Source: Cryptomeria japonica (Eukaryota > Streptophyta > Pinopsida > Cupressales > Cupressaceae). Taken from it: a stretch of 64,000 bases of DNA. The notes beneath the pieces were generated by a model. The model searched no databases. It was not told the origin of the DNA and worked only from the letters and a program-made list of their open reading frames with translations. Of this stretch, positions 11,730-21,219 are shown in pieces (position 1 is the first letter of the stretch; each line of letters begins with the position of its first letter). The stretch covers positions 693,292,083 through 693,356,082 of the forward strand of contig NC_081412.1 in assembly GCF_030272615.1 (NCBI RefSeq). Direction: 5' to 3'. The position numbers and the translations under genes are program-made.

Positions 11730-12360
11730 TGTTATCACTGATTAAAATTGGGTTTTTCTTTTCCCATGATTGGTTATGGTATGTTGAAATTTTCGAGTAG
11801 GGTGTATTTCCAAGTGATTCAGCTTTGTTCTAGACCTTAAGGGTTTAAGGGTTTTTGATATTAGATCCTATTTTATTTGTTTTAAACCCTCTAGTTTCTA
11901 ATCTGTCGTTACTTTATTCACTTAAGTTATGGGTCGTGGGGTCATAGGAAGTGTCCCCCCTTATTATTTGCCTAGGCAGTTACATTGATCAATTGAAAAT
12001 TTTTATGCCTTGTATGTTTTTCTTCTAAAGTTGTCAGGCCCAGTAACTAGTGTACATCTCGCAGATGGATCCACGGCTAGCGTTATTTCGCTAGGCGAAG
12101 TTGCGGGTAGTTTATACCCTGCGAATTAGCGAAAACCACATGGCACGCCACATAGATGATCCAGCTGGTTATTGATAGCGAGTAAAATGGTGGTGTAGCG
12201 TCCTAAAATTGTGACACTTGCAATTTCGACTGCATTTGGGTCTTCACGATGGCGGCACAATGTTGAACCTGAATGGAGACCCCGAAACCTATTTACGACA
12301 CCAAAAACTGCATTTTTCCGCACCCTGGCCTGATCCCTCCTTACACCCTGCTGTTCCAGG

Positions 12361-12441
12361 AGGTGGGACCAGGGCGCTGGACTAGGGCGCCCAGCGCCCT
12401 AGTCCCCCAGGACCATGGTGCCCAGTGCCCTGGTCCCTGGC
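12361..12441. repeat. GC-rich palindromic block in N 5' LTR
   Basis: Repeated GGACCAGGGCGC / GCGCCCTGGTCC arms in otherwise AT-rich DNA. Related blocks lie at 18971-19075, 32828-32922, 43821-43918 and, as a tandem form, 34810-34884. Confidence 0.8.
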
Positions 12442-12633
12442 CCTATTTTGGGCCCGGTCTCTTGTGGGCATCGGGTCTTTAAGTTTGCAAATTGGAAAAT
12501 AATGTTTCCTGGTCGGCCTAAGGTCGGGAAAATCAGTCTATCAGCCCTAATTGACAAGTATATAAACTACTTTTCCTCTCCTAGGAAGGAAAGAGGAAGA
12601 CATATGTGTACAAGACGTGGAAGCGATATTCAA

Positions 12634-12670
12634 ACATTCAAGCATTCAAGCATTCAAGCATTCAAGCAAT
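12634..12670 (+). repeat. ATTCAAGC minisatellite
   Basis: Four to five 8-bp units. The 3' LTR has a shorter, interrupted version near 19268-19310, so the unit number changed after insertion. Confidence 0.8.
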
Positions 12671-13036
12671 TGAGCATTCTAAGTCTCCATTCAAGGCTAA
12701 GTGTTGCATTCAAGACAAGGATTCAACCATTGAAGAGGAGATCACATATAACATACAAAATACAACATTCATTACACCTTCGCATGTAAGAATACAAACA
12801 TTCTTACAACAAGGTATCAGTACTTGTTTACATTACAAACATTTACATTTACAACCTTCTCATTTCTTGGTTAATTCCAAAACCGAGGTTTGACCTAAAG
12901 GCAAACCCCTCATCCCTAACCCCCCAATTGTCCTCTCTTTTCTATGTGTAGGTTGCAGGTACGCGGCTATAATTGAAGATCTGGAACCCTTGTGTAGAGA
13001 TGAATAGATCCCCCTTCGTTTCGCGGATTTTTCGGA

Positions 13037-13066
13037 GGACCGTGTGCACGCCGGGCGCCATCGTCC
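13037..13066 (+). repeat. GGACCGTG hairpin motif, N 5' LTR copy
   Basis: 30 bp beginning GGACCGTGTGCAC and ending GCCATCGTCC; the ends pair as an imperfect stem. Further copies are at 13839, 14462, 19676, 33658 and 44658. Confidence 0.75.
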
Positions 13067-13436
13067 AGTCAACTTTCACTCAAATTTGCAAAACAACACC
13101 GTCTCAACATTTTACTACTAATTCCAGGTTCGCAGCTTCATCCCATATTCCTATCTTTGTTTATAAGCGAATCTTTCCTACTTTACATGCATTCCTAGTT
13201 CAATCATTCTATCAATATTCTTTACAAAAGAGGGTATCCTTGATGTCTTAACCCTTGAAACTCATTCAGAATCCCATCTTACATTGCATGGGTTTGGATC
13301 TTGTGGGTTTCAACCCCTCTTTTGAATGTAAAGTCTCTCCTAAGTGAAAACCATCAACCCTAGTGACTCTCCCTTCTCTCTCCTTGGAGTTGGGTAGGGG
13401 AGAACAACTAGGGTTCGATTTTTTTGCTTTACATTT

Positions 13437-13454
13437 TGGTGAACCCGACGTGAA
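13437..13454 (+). other. N primer-binding site (tRNA-Trp type)
   Basis: TGGTGAACCCGACGTGAA lies three bases after the LTR end. Its complement matches the 3' end of plant tRNA-Trp as I remember it. The identical site occurs on the minus strand in element O. Confidence 0.75.
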
Positions 13455-13812
13455 CATCCTCATTCTGATTATTCATGGTTAGATCTGAAAATTTTGCTTT
13501 CCTAATTACATTTCCATGTTTGATCTTTTGCAAATTTTAGAGGCTAATTGCATAAAAACCCTAAAATTTTCTTTTTAAGTAATTAAACTTGTGAAATGTT
13601 TAATTGTTAATGCCTGTTTCAGATCTACCCTTCTATTGCAAATTGTCAAATCATATTTGTGCTTTAATTCTGAAAATTAAGTGGTTAAATGTCAAAACCC
13701 TAATTTTTAAAACCTTCTTGATTCAACCTTTGACTGATAATTTCACTAATCAAAACATCTCCAAATTGGCTGTAACTTTGGATTCCGCAACAAAATCACA
13801 ATATCTCTCATC

Positions 13813-13893
13813 CCTGAAAATTTGGAAAAAAGTTGCGAGGACCGTGTGCACTCCGAGTGCCATCGTCCTCGACATTTCTTCTGAAATTTCGAG
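13813..13893. repeat. Inverted-repeat module in N leader, copy 1
   Basis: Outer arms GAAAATTTGG and CTGAAATTTCG surround the 30-bp GGACCGTG motif at 13839-13868. It could fold into a long hairpin in RNA. Confidence 0.65.
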
Positions 13894-14433
13894 AGCTAGA
13901 TCTTACTGTATTTTTCTGCTAAAATCCAGAATTTTGGCTGATTTTATCAATTTTAACACTCTCAAAATTAAAGTCAAAGTTGGTCTAGCAATTGCTTGGA
14001 TTGAGGCTTCTAATCATTCAAAAATAGTTGAAATTAAAATTCATATCAAAATTGTGTTTCTTACAGTCCTAAATCTGAAAAGTGTGTTACCATTCATTCA
14101 AAATTTCAGTGTTTTATTCAAATTTTTGCAGTTTGTGACTTTTGAAATTAAGTGTTTAATTGCAACAACCTTGATTTCCACTTTCAAATTTGAATTTTGC
14201 ATGAAATTGAGTCAACTTTTAAATTTCAAAGCCTGCATTGCTTTCAGCATTCCTTCTAAAATCATAAAATTCAAAATTTCAGTTTCCCTCTCTTTTCCAA
14301 AATTCAAAATTTACATTTTTCCAACAATCTTGGTAGGGTTCAATTTTGAGATTGCAAATTTAATTTGGCCTATCTACAGATCGTAAAATCACTCAATTTT
14401 TTCAGATTAGCTTTAAAATCATCGTAACTTTCA

Positions 14434-14519
14434 TCCCTGAAAATTTCGAAAAAAGTTGCGAGGACCGTGTGCACTCCGTTCGCCACGGTCCCAGACATTT
14501 TTTCTGAAATTTCGGGAGA
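14434..14519. repeat. Inverted-repeat module in N leader, copy 2
   Basis: Same layout as copy 1, with a better stem: GGACCGTG pairs with CACGGTCC (14462-14491), and outer arms AAAATTTCGAAAAAA and TTTTTTCTGAAATTTC pair around it. Confidence 0.7.
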
Positions 14520-14707
14520 TTGTCCTGATTGCATTTAACAGCTTAAATCTAGGAGATTGGCTGATTTTATTGAAATTTGCTACCTCTAAAATTCAAAATC
14601 TTCTCTCTCTCTAGTGCATGAGTTTTACAACAATAAGTCCTACTTACGCTATTCCCGTTAGATGAAGCCTCAGAATTAAGTCTTTCCAAGGTGTAATTAC
14701 CGAGGAG

Positions 14708-17700
14708 ATGGAACCTAATTTGAATGGCCTATTTAACGAGGACATGGGTAATTCCTCTAATCCTCTTAATGATGAAGAAGCTCTCCATGAGGTTTCTGTA
14801 GAACAACTTTTGAAATTGGATAACCAATTTGATGATTTTCGACAATGGATGTCTCAAGAATACCCTAATAGTCAAGCTCTTTCATTAATTGAGGGTCTAA
14901 AATGTATGGTTCAAAGTGATAAGAATGGAATTGATATTTTGCATGGTATTGCACAAATTGTGGATTCAAATGTGATGCCTATGAAGAGTTGTGCTGAAAC
15001 TTTAGGTTATACACAACCTCCTACTCAAGTCAATCATTCTATTCCTTTGACAACTCCTATTGCTAGTATACCTACTTTTACATCAAACATAATGACTAAT
15101 TCAATACAAGACACTCCTCCTATGATCACAAGTCATGGGGGCAATCCTTCTTCTTCAATCAACCCTCTTCCTTCATTCAATCCAACTTCTTCATTCATTC
15201 CTTCAATGAGTGTTCCTATTACATCTCCACAAATGAACATGACGCAAGGGGGCAATTCATCTAACCCTTCCATTCCTCCTTGTAGTGTTCCTCCTTTCCA
15301 ATCATCTCCTATGACTAACTATCATAGTGTCCCACCACCCTACTCTCTACCTTCTTTCAATAACATAACACCTCCATCACAATCTAACATGTCTAATATG
15401 AACTCTTCGACTGAAGCGACCATTAACAATCTTGCACAAATTGTCTCTTCTTTACAGCAACAAATTACCTCTATGAATAAATCTAAGTTTAGTGTGCCCA
15501 CATTTGATGTTGCGAGCCCACTTTCTCTTGACATTGTTCGAGCTATCCCCCCTAAACATGTTGAAATTCCGCATTTTTAGCTTTATAATGGTAAGGGTGA
15601 TCCTCTAACACATGTTAAGACCTTTGAAACAATATGTACCAATTTTGCTTATGACCAAAGGTTGCTTGCAAAATTGTTTGCTAGAACATTAAGAGATAAA
15701 GCCCTACAATGGTATTGCTTGTTGCCTTCATATTCTATTTGTTCTTTCGAACAACTTGCAAATGCTTTTATTCAATAATTTCAAAACAATATAAGTCCTA
15801 AAGTTACTTTAATTGATTTAATGCATTGTAAACAAGGTGTTAAAGAAAAAGTGACTAATTTCATTGGTAGATATAAGCATTTGTATACTCAAATTTCTTT
15901 TCTAGTGCCTGACAATGATATTCAAAGAATCTTTATTTCTAATTTACAAAAAGATATTGGAGAAAAACTTCTATTTTCTGAGTTTACTTCTTTCCAACAG
16001 TTGTGCGCAACTCTTCACAATTATCAACTGACTATGAGTCAAATGGAACAAGCAAATCCTATGGCTCCGAGTGATAAGGGTGATAGTATTCAACAACCAT
16101 TTGAGAAGTTTAAACCAAACAGAGAGTCCATTAAATTCAATGAAAACATCATTAACAACAATGTGAATGCGGCATCAGGTGTGCCTCCTATTTCTAAGTT
16201 TTTCAAGAAAGAAAGAAAGTTCACTCCTTTGAATGAATCATTGCATAGTATTATGAATAAGTTATTGGAACAAAATGTGCTTACTCTTCCTCCTATAAGG
16301 AAAATAGATCCTGGAAAGATTAATTCACCCTATTTTGATATCAAATCTTTTTGTCAATTTCATCGTCATCCTGGGCATGATACTGAAAAATGTTTTGCTT
16401 TAAAAGGTAAAATTCAAGATTTGATTGATAATAATACTATTTCTGTTTTTGGGGTGAATGATAAAGGCAACACATCTGTAGCTCCTCCTAACCAAAATCT
16501 TCAGATTTTTACTGATCCATTACCTTCTCATACCTCTAATGTGATTGATACTAATAATTCCTCTGTCTCACCTGATGATCTTGTGTCCATGACTCTGAAT
16601 GTGATTAACTTTGTAGAGCAGCAGAAAATCCCTAAAGAACTTTCCATCACCTTTGATTCTAGTGAAACTATCAGGGCACCTGATGGTCCTTTATATATAG
16701 TTGCAAAAGTCAAAAATACACCTTGCCGTGGAGTGCTTATTGATCCTTCTTGTATGGTTAATATCATTACTGAAGAATTTCTTTTTACTTTGCAATTGAA
16801 TCAAGTGATCTATGATGAAACAAATATGGTTGTGAAATTATTTGATGCATTTTCTTCTCCTGCAATTGGTTCTATTACATTACCTATTGAGGTCCATAAC
16901 AAATCCCTTGATGTGAGCTTTGCTATTATTCCATCGTCCGAACAATTTTGTGTGAAGCTAGGCTATCCTTGGCTATCTTCCATGAAAGCTATTGCTTCTC
17001 CTATTCATAAGTGTTTGAAATTTCCCCATAATGGTGAAGTTGTTATTGTCAATCATAGTCTCTTTAAACCAGCTGAAAGAACTTCTAGCATTCCTATTGA
17101 TTACTTTTGGCCTAAACAATTCCAATCTCTTCCTTTGCGAAGTGATCATCTTTTCAAATCTTATCAAAAGTGGAAAAAAGATATGATCCTATCTCTAAGC
17201 GAACCTAGAACACCCAAACTTGATATTCCTATCATTCTTGAGAAGGAAGTTCTTCCTTTGAAAGATAAAACTAATGTCTTTCCTCAAGAAGATTCTCAAC
17301 CCATTCCTATGAATGTGACTATGCCTATATCTAATAAACTTCCTAAAAGTAGACCTATACCTCCTCGTCATGAGGGGCTCGGTCTCCTTCCTAAACCAAA
17401 TATTCCTCCCTTATATGGAGCAGTTCCTCCTCCTTCCTCTTATGGAGAGAAGAGACCTTCCTCTTCTCCTATTATTCAACCTAAGAGACCACAACCTAAA
17501 CACCCAAGTGAAAAGGATGAGAACATTCCTCCTCCTCAATCTTCTCAACTTCTTACTAAGACTAGACAGAATCGTTCTGCATGTGAACACCGACGAAAGT
17601 GTCGTCTTAGAGCTCAGGCAGCTGCTTCTCAAACTTTGCAATCTCCAAAAACACCTTCAGCTAGTATTATTCCATTTTCTCCTCAGCCGACGATTGAGCC

Positions 17701-17899
17701 GAAATCTCCTAAACATAAGATGCATGATGGTCTTGATCCTGTGCGAGTTAAATATCCTATTTTTATAAATCTTGATGATGATATAGATGAAAATGTTATT
17801 CATGATAAAAATGTTACTCCTGTTCATTCTGATAGTGAATATGAATATGTTGATGTTGATAACCATTTATCTAATGAATTTTCTAAGCACTTATCCTAG
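14708..17899 (+). pseudogene. gag: N Gag with protease-like region, two premature stops
   Basis: One frame of 1064 codons from ATG 14708 (MEPNLNGLFNEDMG) to TAG 17897, broken only by TAG 15578 and TAA 15777, each one C-to-T change from a Gln codon. The first 290 residues are Pro/Ser/Asn-rich. A capsid domain of the Retrotrans_gag type follows (LYNGKGDPLTHVKTFE, then ALQWY, about 15582-16040). A zinc-finger-like FCQFHRHPGHDTEKC lies near 16350. A retropepsin-like segment near 16720-17060 has LIDPSCMVNII where DTG/DSG is usual, and ends with LGYPWL. The tail is Pro-rich, basic, then acidic. No RT follows. It would supply Gag; protease activity is doubtful. Confidence 0.85.
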
Positions 17900-18788
17900 C
17901 TCCTAGACAAGAACACCATGGCTTGGGATATGAACATAGCCCTTGTTTGGATCTTGTGATAGCTCCATCTACTGTGTTGGATGTTCCTCCTCTAGCGTGT
18001 TTCCTACCTTCCCAAAATATTGATCAGCAAGATTGGGGGGTAGATGACGTGCTAGACTAGTTTCATTAGCATAGAAAACTCTCTCCTCCTCTCTTGATCT
18101 CTTTTGTTACTTCTTCTATGTGTTATTCTCATTCTTCTATTTGTCGTCCTTAGTGTTGTCTACTTGAGGACGATGCAAAACATTGAGATTTCTTTTGGTC
18201 TCTCTCATGTTGACTCAAAAGACACATGTGTTCCCTTCTTCTAGGTGACCTTCCTTGATTGGGGAATGAAGAACAATTATGCATACATACATATGATATA
18301 CATGAATTATCATACAGCATACTGACCCCGAGGAAAGTGAAGTCACCTTGTGCTTTGTGTTTTTTATCCTTGGGCTTATCTCACACTTTGGGGCTAAATC
18401 CTTGTGATAACGTGCTCCCTTTCTCATTTCTTATATGTATCACTACCTTAAAGAAATCACCCCTAGTGAAGTGTGTGTGATCGCTTTAACGTAGGGGGGC
18501 ATACATCCCGTTCATATCTTTTCAAGATACTTGAAAATTTCTTGACAAATTTAGCTTTGCCTTGAAAATTTTTGATATCTTTCTTGCATGACTCATAGTG
18601 AGGGAACCTTACTACTGATAGTCATGGTTCTCCCTCGTGATCTTCCCTTTAACTTTGTCAATCGAAGTCGTAAGATCCTTAGTCCACTGGGGGATTGGTG
18701 TATCTTGCCTCCTTGATGTGGTGAAAGTTTTTCAATGTTGTTTCATTGTACTTTACCGGAAGTATGAGCGTATGCTTATACTCCCGCT
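17900..18788 (+). other. N 3' non-coding region
   Basis: About 0.9 kb between the Gag stop and the polypurine tract. A short remnant frame continues to about 18057; after that nothing is recognised. Confidence 0.6.
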
Positions 18789-18803
18789 AAAGTGGGGGCT
18801 AAA
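18786..18803 (+). other. N polypurine tract
   Basis: GCTAAAGTGGGGGCTAAA ends exactly at the TGTAGCG start of the 3' LTR. The same sequence stands at the matching place in O (minus strand, 34055-34074). Confidence 0.85.
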
Positions 18804-20072
18804 TGTAGCGTCCTAAAATTGTGACACTTGCAATTTTGACTGCATTTGGGTCTTCACAATGGTGGCGCAACGTTGAACCTGAATGGAGACCCCGAAACCT
18901 ATTTACGACACCCAAAACTGCATTTTTCCGCACCCTGGCCTAATCCCTCCTTGCACCCTGCTGTTCCGGGAGGTGGGACCAGGGCGCCCAGTGCCCAGCG
19001 CCCTGGACCTTCAGGACTAGGGCACCCAGTGCCCTGGTCCCCCAGGACCATGGCGCCCAGCGCCCTGGTCCCTGGCCCTATTTTGGGCCCGGTCTCTTGT
19101 GGGCATCGGGTCTTTAAGTTTGCAAATTGGAAAATAATGTTTCCTGGTCGGCCTAAGGTCAGGAAAATCAGTCTATCAGCCCTAATTGAAAAGTATATAA
19201 ACTACTTTTCCTCTCCTAGGAAGGAAAGAGGAAGACATATGTGTACAAGATGTGGAAGTGATATTCAAACATTCAAGCATTCAAGAATTCAAGCATTTCT
19301 TCAAGCAATTGAGCATTCTAAGTCTCCATTCAAGGCTAAGCATTGCATTCAAGACAAGGATTCAACCATTGAAGAGGAGATCACATATAACATACAAAAT
19401 ACAACATTCATTACACCTTCACATGTAAGAATACAAACATTCTTACAACAAGGTATCAGTACTTGTTTACATTACAAACATTTACATTTACAGCATTCTC
19501 ATTTCTTGGTTAATTCCAAAACTGGGGTTTGACCTAAAGGCAAACCCCTCATCCCTAACCCCCCAATCGTCCTCTCTTTTCTATGTGTAGGTTGCAGGTA
19601 TGCGGCTGTAATTGAAGATCTGGAACCCTTGTACAGAGACGAACAGATCCCCCTTCGTTTCGATAATTTTTCGGAGGACCGTGTGCACGCCGGGCGCCAT
19701 CGTCCAGTCAACTTTCGCTCAAATTTGTAGAACAGCACCATCTCGACATTTTACTGCTAATTCTAGGTCCGCAGCTTCATCCCATATCCCTATCTCTATT
19801 TATAAGCGAATCTTTCCTACTTTACATGCATTCCTAGTTCAATCATTCTATCTATATTCTTTACAAAAGAGGGTATCCTTGATGTCTTAACCCTTGAAAC
19901 TCATTCAGAATCCCATCTTGCATTGCATGGGATTGGATCTTGTGGGTTTCAACCCCTTTTTTGAATGTAAAGTCTCTCCTAGGTGAAAACCATCAACCCT
20001 AGTGACTCTCCCTTCTCTCTCCTTGGAGTTGGGTAGGGGAGAACAACTAGGGTTCGATTTTTCCACTTTACA
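18804..20072 (+). repeat. N 3' LTR
   Basis: 1269 bp, TG...CA, homologous to 12194-13433. It has a slightly longer GC-rich block (18971-19075) and one GGACCGTG hairpin motif (19676-19705). TATATAA near 19194 is the TATA box. A 228-codon chance frame spans 18846-19532. Confidence 0.92.
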
Positions 20073-20102
20073 GGTGGCACGTGGCACAAATCACAACAGT
20101 CT

Positions 20103-20580
20103 GCAGGTGACAGGATGCCAGGTGTTCACAAAGAGTCAGCGGGCCCACCCCTCTTGAGAGCCTTTTCAAAGGATTAAATACCAATCAGCTTATGAGATGA
20201 TCCAACGGTCGACGCTATTTCGCAAGGGTAAAGTGCTCACTCTTTATGCCCACAAAATAGCGAAAATGAACGAAAGCCGTCCACGTGTCATGATGATGAC
20301 CTAGATGATAGAGCTGTTGAGACAAAAGTGGGGCCCCCGTGGTTTCCTTTTGGCTAATGACAAAGTGACAAGTCAGCTCCGCAGGTGACAGGATGCCAGG
20401 TGTTCATGAAGAGTCAGCGGGCCCACCCCTCTTGAGAGCCTTTTCAAAGGATTAAATGCCGATCAGGTTATGAGATGATCCAACGGTCAGCGCTATTTCG
20501 CAAGGGTAAAGTGCTCACTCTTTATGCCCACGAAATAGCAAAAATGAACGAGAGTCATCCACGTGTCATGATGATACGTG
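20103..20580 (+). repeat. B LTR1 U3 tandem modules (two units, 278-bp period)
   Basis: Two ~200-bp units start at AGGTGACAGGATGCCAGG (20105 and 20383). The same pair occurs in LTR2 (47401, 47679) and LTR3 (60725, 61003), always 278 bp apart. Each unit has arms CGCTATTTCGC and GCGAAATAGCG about 28 bases apart, and ends with CACGTGTCATGATGA, an ACGT-core (G-box) site. Confidence 0.85.
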
Positions 20581-20699
20581 GTCTGAGAAGAAAGTATGGG
20601 CCCGCCAAGGTGGAAACGTCGGTATAAAAGAAAGACACGTGGCCAGTATCAAGTGGAATGCGAAGGGAATTTCAAGGCCAATGATTCGACGCCACGTGG
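20560..20699 (+). promoter_or_regulatory. B LTR1 core promoter: TATA box with G-boxes
   Basis: TATAAAAG at 20623-20630 with CACGTG at 20560, ACGTGG at 20577, CACGTGGC at 20636 and CCACGTGG at 20692. ACGT-core sites bind plant bZIP/bHLH factors, so the promoter may respond to stress or light; that is inference. LTR2 has its TATA at 47919-47926 and LTR3 at 61243-61250. Confidence 0.7.
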
Positions 20700-21219
20700 T
20701 ATTATGCAGCCAATAAAAAAGTGGGACCCAGAAAAAGACCAAAGCCGTCAGTTAATCTAACACTCGATCAAGTTTCTTTTGATCGAACGGTTGGCGCTAT
20801 TTCATAGCACTAAGCTGCCCGATAGTTATGCTTTCTGAAGTTGCGAAAGAGAAAAATGGAACACTTGCAGGAATGTTGTGACCCGTTGGAGCGAAAAATA
20901 TGAATTCTCATATGAATTCAATTTTGAAGGGACGGCCGGAGCATGCGGAATCAATGTTATAGTTAAGGCCCTGAGTACAAATATTTGATTTCCTAGCTAC
21001 CAAGTGAAGATATCTCTTAAAATATTTTACAGAAGAGCAGATGTAGAGTTATCTTCTTCAGATACAGAACAAGTCGGTTCAGTTGCAGAGAAAATTTCTT
21101 CAAGCAAAGATTAGGTTCTCTCATATTTTTGTAGCAATTCTTGTGTGGTGTTCTAAGTAAGATAATTCTTTTGTTGCAGGATTGTTTAAGAGTGATATTC
21201 ATTTTCTTGCATTTTCAAA

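Larger units (their letters stand above)
12194..13433 (+). repeat. N 5' LTR
   Basis: 1240 bp, starts TGTAGCGTCCTAAAATTG and ends TTTACA. TATATAAAC at 12559-12567 is the likely TATA box. It contains a GC-rich palindromic block (12361-12441), an ATTCAAGC minisatellite (12634-12670) and one copy of the GGACCGTG hairpin motif (13037-13066). Confidence 0.92.
13455..14707 (+). other. N leader, 1.25 kb, non-coding
   Basis: AT-rich untranslated leader between primer site and gag start. It holds two copies of an inverted-repeat module (13813-13893 and 14434-14519). A 260-codon open frame at 13604-14386 is Phe/Ile/Lys-rich with no recognisable domain and is probably chance. Confidence 0.6.
12194..20072 (+). 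mobile_element. N: non-autonomous, Gag-only Tat-like gypsy element
   Basis: Perfect 5-bp duplication GGTGG (12189-12193 and 20073-20077) flanks TG...CA ends. LTRs are 12194-13433 and 18804-20072. A tRNA-Trp-type primer site follows the 5' LTR and a GTGGGGGCTAAA tract precedes the 3' LTR. The interior encodes only Gag with a protease-like region. There is no RT, RNase H or integrase. It was inserted into LTR1 of B, whose uninterrupted sequence is seen at 47370 and 60695. Confidence 0.92.

Noticed and set aside
12634-12670. Regular short repeats that might suggest a CRISPR-like array
   Set aside because: Units are 8 bp with no spacers, inside an LTR of a plant element: a minisatellite.
13437-13454. 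tRNA gene fragment
   Set aside because: Only the complement of a tRNA 3' end at the exact primer-site position; no cloverleaf.
13604-14386. 260-codon open frame in the N leader
   Set aside because: AT-driven Phe/Ile/Lys composition, no domain, overlaps the hairpin modules of an untranslated leader.
18846-19532. 228-codon frame in the N 3' LTR
   Set aside because: Lies wholly in an LTR; in the 5' LTR it is broken into pieces; composition follows the GC palindromes and minisatellite.
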